Shown here: piece after piece, positions 1-5,739 of the stretch
Position numbering within the stretch: position 1 is the stretch's first letter
Layout of the letters: each line of letters starts with the position of its first letter
NCBI GenBank assembly: GCA_002792995.1
Contig: PFPJ01000046.1
Span: 1-14,720, forward strand
From: Candidatus Magasanikbacteria bacterium CG_4_10_14_0_2_um_filter_41_10
GTDB taxonomy: Bacteria > Patescibacteriota > Patescibacteriia > Magasanikbacterales > UBA922
Length of the DNA: 14,720 nt
Direction of reading: 5' to 3'
Translations under genes and position numbers: made by a program
Notes under the pieces: model-generated
Databases searched by the model: none
What the model was told of the DNA's origin: nothing
What the model saw: the letters and a program-made list of their open reading frames with translations, nothing else

Positions 1-92
1 AGGGACTCAGAGATTATTTTGGGGTGCATACATATGAGCGTATTGATCAGCCGGGAACGTTTCACACCGATTGGGAAGATACTGTTGAATAA
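1..92 (+). CDS. gnd: 6-phosphogluconate dehydrogenase, C-terminal end only (partial)
   Basis: Only the last 29 codons are in the window, in the frame starting at base 3 and ending with TAA at 90-92. The peptide ends DYFGVHTYERID...GTFHTDW, which matches the conserved C-terminal tail of decarboxylating 6-phosphogluconate dehydrogenase (family form DYFGAHTYxRxDxxGxFHTxW). The tail carries the Arg-Ile/Thr-Asp and His residues that reach into the partner subunit's active site. The enzyme converts 6-phosphogluconate to ribulose 5-phosphate, CO2 and NAD(P)H in the cytoplasm. zwf and pgl lie downstream on the same strand, which supports the call. The rest of the gene lies outside the window. Confidence 0.85.
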   Translation, partial: GLRDYFGVHTYERIDQPGTFHTDWEDTVE

Positions 93-124
93 GAGACTCT
101 GCTTCTTCTGATGAGATATGCTCT

Positions 125-168
125 AAAAAACAAGAGACCCACCGACGCGATAGACCAGTGGGCCTCTT
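125..168 (-). terminator. Intrinsic terminator of the GC-rich 157-aa gene
   Basis: Read on the minus strand, AAGAGGCCCAC (168-158) pairs with GTGGGTCTCTT (142-132), 11 bp with one G-U pair. It is followed by GTTTTTT (131-125). An alternative overlapping pairing of ACCCACCGACGC with GCGTTGGTGGGT (137-182 region) also exists. The hairpin lies 29 bases after the stop of the minus-strand gene. The plus strand has no T-run after the stem, so it is directional. It also blocks antisense transcription into gnd. Confidence 0.75.
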
Positions 169-196
169 TGCGTTGGTGGGTTGGGCGTGGAAGATG

Positions 197-670
197 CTAC
201 ACGACGGTGATGCCGTGGTCATCGTCCACGAAGGGGTTGATGATTTGGATCTCCCCCTTCTTCTTGCCGGTTGATCCGAGCGTGAAGACGGCCATGAAGC
301 CCGGATGGATGGGCCAGTTGGCATCTTCTGCCAGTCCCTGCACGATGCTGAGGATCCGATCGATCACAGGCGGGGGCATGATGATGAACTTGGTCATCCC
401 ATCGAGGAGCTGCACGATCTCAGTCCACGCGTCGTTGGGGTGTCCCAGGTTGGGGACTTCTCCTCCCTGAGAGTAGTCCATGTACATGGAGAAGGCATCC
501 CACATGCTGGACGTGGTGGTGATGCAGTCGGGGTGCAGGGCCGAGACGATGGTCTCCGGCTGGATGTTTCCACCTCTCAGCTTGTTCATGATGGTGTTCG
601 GAGCGCCGTAAGGATCGATGATGTCCTGATCGAACGGTGCGAGAACGACGAACGTGGTTGTGATTCTCAC
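197..670 (-). CDS. GC-rich orphan protein of unknown function (157 aa)
   Basis: I do not recognise a family. The chosen start is GTG at 670, because GGAGGG lies six bases upstream on the minus strand; an upstream in-frame extension to 829 is AT-rich and has no ribosome binding site. By hand count about 127 of 157 codons end in G or C (heavy ATC, CTC, GTC, ACC, CAG use), whereas neighbouring genes prefer A/T. The protein begins MRITTTFVVLAPFD and is acidic, with no signal peptide or membrane helix. It has a proline/methionine stretch near residues 98-102 (IIMPPPVIDRI) and ends with an acidic DDDHG motif and a hydrophobic tail. It has its own promoter and terminator and is opposite to gnd and zwf. 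Codon use suggests acquisition or an unusual expression programme. Coding status is well supported; function is unknown. Confidence 0.75.
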   Translation of the reverse strand: MRITTTFVVLAPFDQDIIDPYGAPNTIMNKLRGGNIQPETIVSALHPDCITTTSSMWDAFSMYMDYSQGGEVPNLGHPNDAWTEIVQLLDGMTKFIIMPPPVIDRILSIVQGLAEDANWPIHPGFMAVFTLGSTGKKKGEIQIINPFVDDDHGITVV

Positions 671-718
671 TGTTGTCCCTCCATAGTACGCAGCGACGTG
701 CTCCGTTTTCTGATGAAA

Positions 719-748
719 CTTGTAGCATACTGATAAGAGAAATGTCAA
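719..748 (-). promoter_or_regulatory. Sigma-70-type promoter for the GC-rich 157-aa gene
   Basis: On the minus strand a perfect TTGACA (748-743) is followed after 18 bases by TACAAG (724-719), which carries an extended -10 TG dinucleotide (TGC-TACAAG). The predicted start near 712 leaves about 40 bases of leader before the GGAGGG/GTG start. The -10 matches TATAAT at only 4 of 6 positions, so confidence is moderate. Confidence 0.5.
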
Positions 749-775
749 GAGTATGTAGTGAAAATAAACAAAGTT

Positions 776-784
776 TGGTATACT
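776..784 (+). promoter_or_regulatory. Extended -10 promoter candidate for zwf
   Basis: TGG-TATACT is an extended -10 element with five of six matches to TATAAT. No good -35 is present 17 bases upstream. Transcription would begin near 791, leaving about 18 untranslated bases before the GTG at 809. This argues against the longer reading frame starting at GTG 758, which lies upstream of the promoter. Confidence 0.4.
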
Positions 785-808
785 TCTCAATACATTCATT
801 TTCTTTTT

Positions 809-2245
809 GTGGCGCAACAACAGACACACAATACACCGTCATTTGTTCTCACCATTTTTGGTGCGTCTGGTGATTTGGCACGTCTAAAATTATTCCCAGC
901 GCTCTACGAATTGGTCGAACATCAGAGAATGCCAAAAGATTTTTGGATTGTTGGGTATGCGCGTACGAAGATGACAAAAAAAGAATTTCATACCTTTGTC
1001 AAAACAAGTATTCATGAAAAATACGGGAAGGATACCAAAAAGAAAACAGTCGAGGCCCTGCTTTCACACATTCAATATTTTCCTGGAAAATATAATGAAC
1101 TTGTTGATTTTGAAAAGTACCACGCTTTTTTGGAAATGCTCACCAAGAAAAAACAATATATTCATCTTACGTATTTTTCTGTTCCTCCTGTCGCGTTTGA
1201 ATCGATTATTCGTTCTCTTGCCTTATCTCGTGCATCAAAACGAGAGGATATTCGATTGATTATAGAAAAACCATTTGGGACGAGTTCTCATTCTGCAACA
1301 GCATTGTTTCATTTTGTATCTCAATATTTTCATGAAGATCAATTATATTTATTGGATCATTATCTCGGAAAAAATGTTGTGCGAAGTGTCTTGAATTTAC
1401 GTCATAGCAATCGTGTGCTTTCCCACATGATGCAGGGAGCAGAAATTGCCAATATTCAAATTACCAAATTTGAAACCATTGGTGTCAAAGAGCGTGGTGG
1501 GTATTTTGATGCGGTAGGTATTTTGAAAGATATGGTGCAGTCTCATTTGTTGCAACTTTTAGCACTCGTGACAATGGATATCCCCGTATCAAAAACAGCA
1601 ACGAGTTTGCAACGAGAACGATTGTCTGTTCTCTCGGCGATCAAATGTCCGTCGGATGAAAAGAATGTTGTATTGGGTCAATACAAAGGATATACAAAAG
1701 AACATGGTGTTGCACCCCACTCAAAAAGTGAAACATTTACCGCGCTTCGTCTTTTTTTAAATAGAGAAGATTGGTTTAATGTCCCCATTTATATTAGAAC
1801 AGGGAAGGCACTTCATGAATCGCATTCCTATATTGTTATTGAACTAGAAAAATTTGATTTTCAAGATGCCGATGAAGCCCCCAATAGACTGATTTTTGAT
1901 CTTGCCCCAAACGAATGTGTCACCGTGACATTACTGAATAAACAAGATGATATCAATGAATATCAACAATTGATGACGTCAGATTCTATTGCGTGTGATA
2001 TGGATGGATGCCTGTCAGAACACGCAACGTTGCTTCTTGATGTTCTTCACAAACGGCAGATGCATTTTGTCAGTTTTGCAGAAGTGCTTGCTGCATGGGA
2101 TGTTATCGATGATATCGCACATACGGTTGCACAACAGAAGATCCGTCTTGAATCATATGACCAAGGAAAAATGGGACCAAAGTCACAGCATGGACTTGTC
2201 GATATTGATGGCTATACATGGTATGACGTCCATACACAGTCATAA
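809..2245 (+). CDS. zwf: Glucose-6-phosphate 1-dehydrogenase
   Basis: Oxidises glucose 6-phosphate to 6-phosphogluconolactone with NAD(P)+, the entry step of the oxidative pentose phosphate pathway, in the cytosol. The Rossmann-fold nucleotide site GASGDLARLKLFPALY is near the N-terminus. The substrate-binding IIEKPFG and the catalytic LLDHYLGK (Asp-His, Lys) follow. The C-terminal domain shows RGGYFDAVGILKDMVQSHL and VPIYIRTGKAL. Length from GTG 809 is 478 aa, close to the usual 480-510. An in-frame GTG at 758 would add 17 residues (KINKVWYTSQYIHFLF...) not typical of the family. Neither start has an SD; 809 is preferred because of the -10 element at 779-784. It lies 15 bases ahead of pgl and after gnd, so it is probably co-transcribed with pgl. 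Confidence 0.95.
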   Translation: MAQQQTHNTPSFVLTIFGASGDLARLKLFPALYELVEHQRMPKDFWIVGYARTKMTKKEFHTFVKTSIHEKYGKDTKKKTVEALLSHIQYFPGKYNELVDFEKYHAFLEMLTKKKQYIHLTYFSVPPVAFESIIRSLALSRASKREDIRLIIEKPFGTSSHSATALFHFVSQYFHEDQLYLLDHYLGKNVVRSVLNLRHSNRVLSHMMQGAEIANIQITKFETIGVKERGGYFDAVGILKDMVQSHLLQLLALVTMDIPVSKTATSLQRERLSVLSAIKCPSDEKNVVLGQYKGYTKEHGVAPHSKSETFTALRLFLNREDWFNVPIYIRTGKALHESHSYIVIELEKFDFQDADEAPNRLIFDLAPNECVTVTLLNKQDDINEYQQLMTSDSIACDMDGCLSEHATLLLDVLHKRQMHFVSFAEVLAAWDVIDDIAHTVAQQKIRLESYDQGKMGPKSQHGLVDIDGYTWYDVHTQS

Positions 2246-2260
2246 GTGACATAAAACCAT

Positions 2261-2929
2261 ATGATATTTCAAACCTTTGATACAGTACAGGACTTCGTCG
2301 GAGAGAGTGTCAGGCTCATGCTCGATATCTGCAACGGAGAGGAATATCGATATCTTGCGCTTGCTGGTGGCAAAACTCCTGTCCCTGTGTATCGTCAGTT
2401 TGGAAAAGAAATTCAGGACCCCTCCATAATATTTTTGTACCAAGTCGATGAACGGTATGTGCCACTGTATCATGTAGATGCAAATGCCTGTATGATATAC
2501 AAACAGTTGGTCAAGGAACATGAGGGAGCATGGGCAGATGTTTATTTTTTTGATACAAACCAACCCATACGAGGATCACTGCTCGAATATCGACATGCAC
2601 TCGCGCGAGTTCCTGACATGCGTTTTGATCTTATGATATTGGGTGTTGGTACTGATGGACATATTGCGTCGCTTTTCCCATATTCCTCACAACTTCACGA
2701 TATGGATCATACTGTCATGCATACGACTACCGCACATCATTTTGTACACAATCGTTTGACGCTTGGACCGCAGGTTATTTTGCAGGCGAAGAAGATTCTG
2801 GTACTCTTACAAGGTGAAGAAAAACAGCCTGTGTATGTAGAACTGCAAGCACCAACGAAACGAAGTGATGCGTTCCCTGCACATCTCGTACAGTCACATC
2901 CGGATGTGACTGTACATTATGTAATATAG
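2261..2929 (+). CDS. pgl: 6-phosphogluconolactonase
   Basis: Hydrolyses 6-phosphoglucono-1,5-lactone to 6-phosphogluconate, the step between Zwf and Gnd. The 222-aa protein is of the DevB/Pgl type (NagB-like fold). It shows the phosphate-binding LALAGGKTPVPVY near residue 32, QVDERYVP near 62 (family form xxDER), and MILGVGTDGHIASLFP near 125 (GxGxDGHxASLFP). These are the signature elements of the family, and length is usual at 220-250 aa. The ATG at 2261 has no SD; it starts 15 bases after zwf and ends 7 bases before the next gene, which indicates one operon. The C-terminal codons contain a 28-bp perfect palindrome, described separately. Confidence 0.94.
   Translation: MIFQTFDTVQDFVGESVRLMLDICNGEEYRYLALAGGKTPVPVYRQFGKEIQDPSIIFLYQVDERYVPLYHVDANACMIYKQLVKEHEGAWADVYFFDTNQPIRGSLLEYRHALARVPDMRFDLMILGVGTDGHIASLFPYSSQLHDMDHTVMHTTTAHHFVHNRLTLGPQVILQAKKILVLLQGEEKQPVYVELQAPTKRSDAFPAHLVQSHPDVTVHYVI
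2888..2915. repeat. 28-bp perfect palindrome inside the end of pgl
   Basis: GTACAGTCACATC, CG, GATGTGACTGTAC reads identically on both strands with no mismatch. As RNA it would fold into a 12-bp stem with a CCGG loop. It is translated in the pgl frame (VQSHPDVTVHY). No T-run follows, so it is not a classical intrinsic terminator. It could be an mRNA-stabilising hairpin at the pgl/downstream-gene junction or a symmetric protein-binding site. Confidence 0.8.
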
Positions 2930-2936
2930 TCATCCT

Positions 2937-3188
2937 ATGAATTTTGTCTACGGTATGTTCGGTGTTGCGCTTGGTGCGTTGATTGTTATGAAATCAGAAT
3001 GGATTGTTCAAAATTTCGGTTCCTATGGGTGGGCAGATGAACACCTAGGGGCAAGTGGTGGTTCACGATTGTTTTACAAACTTGTCGGTCTTGCCATTAT
3101 TCTTTTTTCATTATTATCCATGGCGGGATTGATGGATAATATTTTGCTCGGTATTTTTGGAAAATTGTTTGTCGGTTTTGCCCAATAA
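2937..3188 (+). CDS. Small two-helix membrane protein, unknown function
   Basis: An 83-aa protein starting at ATG 2937, seven bases after the pgl stop. Two hydrophobic stretches are visible: residues about 3-17 (VYGMFGVALGALIV), and about 48-68 around LVGLAIILFSLLSMAGLM. A soluble loop with NFGSYGWADEHLGASGGS lies between them. This looks like a hairpin membrane protein with both ends on the same side. I do not recognise a named family, although small proteins of this layout are frequent in candidate-phyla genomes. The gene has no SD and is positioned as part of the zwf-pgl operon, with the methyltransferase starting about 25 bases after its stop. Its link to sugar metabolism is positional only. 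Confidence 0.75.
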   Translation: MNFVYGMFGVALGALIVMKSEWIVQNFGSYGWADEHLGASGGSRLFYKLVGLAIILFSLLSMAGLMDNILLGIFGKLFVGFAQ

Positions 3189-3213
3189 TAATGCCCTATC
3201 GTTGTATATCCCT

Positions 3214-3765
3214 ATGTATCACTCAGGCAATCAGATGGTAGATCCACATATTTTGTTTGAAAAAGCACACATCCAGCCAGGGATGCATGTGGCAGATTTT
3301 GGTTGCGGGCAAACGGGACATATTGTGTTTCCTTGTGCAATGGCGGTGGGTGGTCGTGGTATTATGTATGCGGTAGATATTCTCAAAGATGTTTTGGCCC
3401 AAATCGAAGAACGTGCAAAAAGTAACCGTTTGTTGAATATCCATAGTGTCTGGTCGGATATAGAAAAACTTGGACATACTGCAATTCCACAAAAAAGTTT
3501 GGATGTAGGTTTTTTGGTCAATACACTCGTCCATGCTACAGATAGGATGGCTGTGCTCAACGAAGTAAATCGTTTGCTCAAAGACAAAGCTCGATTGGTC
3601 GTTGTTGATTGGATGAAAAAAGGATTGGTATTTGGCCCAAAGGATGAGCAATTTATCAATTTTCAAGATATCGAAGGATGGGGCAAGCGACATGGCTTTG
3701 TAGTGCAGGAGGTGTTTGATGTGGGAAGATTTCATCGTGGAATGGTGTTGTATAAACATGAATAA
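3214..3765 (+). CDS. Class I SAM-dependent methyltransferase
   Basis: A 183-aa protein with the Rossmann-type methyltransferase fold. Motif I is VADFGCGQTGH (residues about 26-36), followed by an acidic residue after strand beta-2 (MYAVDILKD) and a motif with SDIEKLG...LDVGFLVNTLVH (post I/motif II region). Then come VLNEVNRLLKDKARLVVVDW (motif III) and an F/W-rich C-terminus. This resembles the UbiE/Methyltransf_11-31 group; the substrate cannot be read from sequence. The start is uncertain: ATG 3214 is chosen, ATG 3235 (MVDPH) would also keep motif I intact, and a TTG at 3157 would overlap the upstream gene. None has an SD. Probably the same operon as pgl; yraN follows after 25 bases. Confidence 0.85.
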   Translation: MYHSGNQMVDPHILFEKAHIQPGMHVADFGCGQTGHIVFPCAMAVGGRGIMYAVDILKDVLAQIEERAKSNRLLNIHSVWSDIEKLGHTAIPQKSLDVGFLVNTLVHATDRMAVLNEVNRLLKDKARLVVVDWMKKGLVFGPKDEQFINFQDIEGWGKRHGFVVQEVFDVGRFHRGMVLYKHE

Positions 3766-3778
3766 AATTTACCTATCT

Positions 3779-3787
3779 AAGGAGGGG
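3779..3787 (+). promoter_or_regulatory. Strong Shine-Dalgarno of the yraN-like gene
   Basis: AAGGAGGGG ends three bases before ATG 3791 (GGAGG core to ATG spacing five). It is the only convincing SD among the AT-rich genes of the window and fixes the start, excluding the upstream in-frame starts from 3716. Confidence 0.85.
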
Positions 3788-3790
3788 AAT

Positions 3791-4171
3791 ATGTCAAAAA
3801 CAAAAAAACAAGATATTGGTGATTGGGGAGAACACGTCGCAACGCAATTTTTGGAAGAACATGGATACGAAATTATCGATCGAAATTTTGAAGTACGAGA
3901 GGGTGAAATAGATATCATTGCGTGGCATGAAAAGCCGTATTTTGGAAAGACCCTTTGTTTTGTAGAAGTAAAAACACGTAGTGGTGAAGAAGGCAGTGCT
4001 GAGAGAGCAACTGGCGTAGAAAAGATTGGACGGATGAAGCAAGCTGCAATCGCATATTGTCTTCGGCATACGATTAATCGAGAAGATACTGCGATTCAGT
4101 TTGAACAGGTGAGTATCTACGGCTCTCCCAAAGGATTGAAGGATATTCGACAGTATGAGATACCGTTGTAG
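3791..4171 (+). CDS. YraN/UPF0102 family nuclease-fold protein
   Basis: A 126-aa protein starting at ATG 3791 behind a strong SD. It contains the features of the UPF0102/YraN family, a Holliday-junction-resolvase-like endonuclease fold. GDWGEHVATQFLEEHGYEIIDRNFEVREGEIDIIAW (residues about 10-46, written here in part) supplies the family GExxA...L...G..I..RNxR...GEIDII pattern. LCFVEVKTR near residue 55 gives the catalytic-type D...ExK. YraN cellular function is poorly established; a role in DNA processing or cell division has been suggested for relatives. Length matches the usual 115-130. It is the last gene before the strong nusA promoter, 25 bases after the methyltransferase, so it probably closes that operon. 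Confidence 0.9.
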   Translation: MSKTKKQDIGDWGEHVATQFLEEHGYEIIDRNFEVREGEIDIIAWHEKPYFGKTLCFVEVKTRSGEEGSAERATGVEKIGRMKQAAIAYCLRHTINREDTAIQFEQVSIYGSPKGLKDIRQYEIPL

Positions 4172-4187
4172 TATGTATGCTGTCCAC

Positions 4188-4216
4188 TTGACAAAACTCC
4201 ATATATGTGCTATTAT
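4188..4216 (+). promoter_or_regulatory. Strong sigma-70-type promoter of nusA
   Basis: TTGACA (4188-4193), a 17-base spacer and TATTAT (4211-4216): a consensus -35 and a 5/6 -10 at optimal spacing. The predicted start is near 4223, giving a leader of about 130 bases to ATG 4356. Confidence 0.85.
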
Positions 4217-4227
4217 GTGTACATGAT

Positions 4228-4253
4228 AGTAGCTTATAAAAGCTGCTTTTTTT
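4228..4253 (+). terminator. Terminator-like hairpin at the very start of the nusA leader
   Basis: AGTAGCTT (4228-4235), loop ATAA, AAGCTGCT (4240-4247) form 8 bp with one G-U, followed immediately by T's to 4253. It begins only about five bases after the predicted nusA transcription start. It either ends transcription arriving from yraN or attenuates/stabilises the nusA mRNA. The very short distance to the start site makes classical attenuation uncertain. Confidence 0.6.
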
Positions 4254-4333
4254 ATACCTCAGCGATGTAATGCCAATTCCTCGAATGAGAGCTAAAATAA
4301 GGCTTAACCTAGCAAAAATCTTTACTTTTATTC

Positions 4334-4347
4334 ACGTTATATAACGT
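4334..4347. promoter_or_regulatory. 14-bp perfect palindrome just upstream of nusA start
   Basis: ACGTTATATAACGT is a perfect 14-bp palindrome ending eight bases before ATG 4356, where an SD would normally be; none is present. It could be an operator or fold over the translation start. The role is unknown. Confidence 0.5.
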
Positions 4348-4355
4348 TATTGTCT

Positions 4356-5693
4356 ATGTCATCTGAAATTGTTAAAGCAATCCAATTCCTCTCTGACGAA
4401 AAAGGCCTCGAATATGAGGAAGTCCTTGATGCGCTCGAAATAGCGCTTGCTGCAGCATACCGAAAAGATTTTGGGACCAAAATTGGTAACTATCAAGTAA
4501 AGTTTGACGCCGAGACAGGAGACATGGATATTTGGGACGAAAAGATCGTTGTTGAAGATATTGATGAAGACGTTCTTGAAAAAGCACAAGAAGAAATGAC
4601 GGAGCTTCGAGAAAAAGCTCGTGAAGAACATCGAGAATTGAGTGAAGAAGAAGTCGCTCATTTGTCACAGTTCAATCCTAAAACAGATATCATGCTCAAG
4701 GAAGCGCTCGAACATGAAAAGAAAGCAAAGATAGGAGATGTTCTCAAGATAGAGCAAACTGTCCCTGGTGACTTTGGTCGCATGGCAGCGATGACGGCAA
4801 AGCAAGTCATCATCCAAAAAATTCGTGAAGCAGAACGAGATAATGTATTTGAAGATTTTAAAGAACAAGTTGGACAGATCGTCCAAGGAACCGTACATAA
4901 ACGTGATCGAGGCGGTAATATTCTTGTTGATCTTGGAAAGATTACTGGGTTTCTTCGTCCAGAAGAACAAGTTCGAAGAGAACAATATCGCCCAGGTATT
5001 CGATTGCCCTTTTATATTATCTCCATAGATATGTCGCCACGAGGGCCTCAGATTGAACTTTCTCGTAAGAGTACGAAGATGGTACAATCTGTTTTTGAGC
5101 AAGAGATTCCTGAAATTGATGAAGGATCTGTTGAAATCAAAGGCATCGCGCGTGATCCTGGTAGTCGGAGCAAGGTAGCTGTCTTTACCACTGATGATTC
5201 TATTGATCCTATCGGTGCGTGTATTGGGCAGCGTGGAAGTCGTATTACGACGATCATCGATGAATTGGGTGGTGAAAAGATTGATGTTATCATGTGGAGC
5301 GATGATCCTGTTGATTTTATCAAGCAAGCATTGTCACCTGCAAAAGTAGGACACGTAGAGCTCAACGAGCAAACCAAAGAAGCAGTTGTATCTGTTGGTG
5401 AAGATCAATTTTCACTTGCTATTGGGCGTGGCGGACAGAACGTTCGTCTTGCTGCTGAATTGACTGGTTGGAAAATTACCGTGGCAGAAGAAGGAAATGC
5501 TGATACGGTAGTGAGTAGTGAAGATGATGAAGAAATTATTAAAGAAAAATTGGAATCTGAAAAAGAAGAAAAAGAAGATGAACCAAGCTTCGAAGATGAG
5601 AAGGCCGTGGAAGAAAAAGAAGAAGCAGCAGAGGAGTCTGATACAACGGAAGATGTGGAAGAAGAACCAACTAAAGAACAGGAAGAAGTGTAA
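4356..5693 (+). CDS. nusA: Transcription termination/antitermination factor NusA
   Basis: Binds RNA polymerase and nascent RNA to control pausing, termination and antitermination. The 445-aa protein has the NusA N-terminal domain (EYEEVLDALEIALAAAYRKDF near 20-40, written in the family form), interrupted near residues 70-115 by a Glu-rich insert. An S1 domain follows at about 173-240 (QGTVHKRDRGGNILVDLG). KH1 has GACIGQRGSRI near 287-297, KH2 has SLAIGRGGQNVRLAAELTGW near 353-372. From about 388 to the end is a very acidic Glu/Asp tail, unlike the structured AR repeats of enterobacterial NusA. ATG 4356 is chosen; TTG 4350 is in frame. No SD. rimP and infB, the usual neighbours, are absent here. 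Transcribed from its own strong promoter and ended by the hairpin at 5709-5739. Confidence 0.96.
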   Translation: MSSEIVKAIQFLSDEKGLEYEEVLDALEIALAAAYRKDFGTKIGNYQVKFDAETGDMDIWDEKIVVEDIDEDVLEKAQEEMTELREKAREEHRELSEEEVAHLSQFNPKTDIMLKEALEHEKKAKIGDVLKIEQTVPGDFGRMAAMTAKQVIIQKIREAERDNVFEDFKEQVGQIVQGTVHKRDRGGNILVDLGKITGFLRPEEQVRREQYRPGIRLPFYIISIDMSPRGPQIELSRKSTKMVQSVFEQEIPEIDEGSVEIKGIARDPGSRSKVAVFTTDDSIDPIGACIGQRGSRITTIIDELGGEKIDVIMWSDDPVDFIKQALSPAKVGHVELNEQTKEAVVSVGEDQFSLAIGRGGQNVRLAAELTGWKITVAEEGNADTVVSSEDDEEIIKEKLESEKEEKEDEPSFEDEKAVEEKEEAAEESDTTEDVEEEPTKEQEEV

Positions 5694-5708
5694 AAACGTA
5701 TTGATAGT

Positions 5709-5739
5709 AAAAAGGCTCTTGTATGCGAGAGCCTTTTTT
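5709..5739. terminator. Bidirectional terminator between nusA and the P-type ATPase
   Basis: AAAAAGGCTCT (5709-5719), an 8-base loop and AGAGCCTTTTTT (5728-5739) form a stem flanked by A's on one side and T's on the other. It therefore works on both strands. It serves nusA on + and the ATPase on -, and overlaps the ATPase stop codon (5738-5740). Confidence 0.9.

Noticed and set aside
305..733. Plus-strand frame antisense to the first GC-rich gene
   Set aside because: Long stop-free stretches are expected by chance in GC-rich DNA; there is no SD or promoter and the opposite strand has both.
671..829. N-terminal extension of the first GC-rich gene up to 829
   Set aside because: AT-rich, includes the promoter, and a strong SD fixes the start at GTG 670.
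4270..4344. 24-codon basic leader peptide upstream of nusA
   Set aside because: No ribosome binding site and too short to judge; mentioned only as part of the leader finding, not annotated as a gene.
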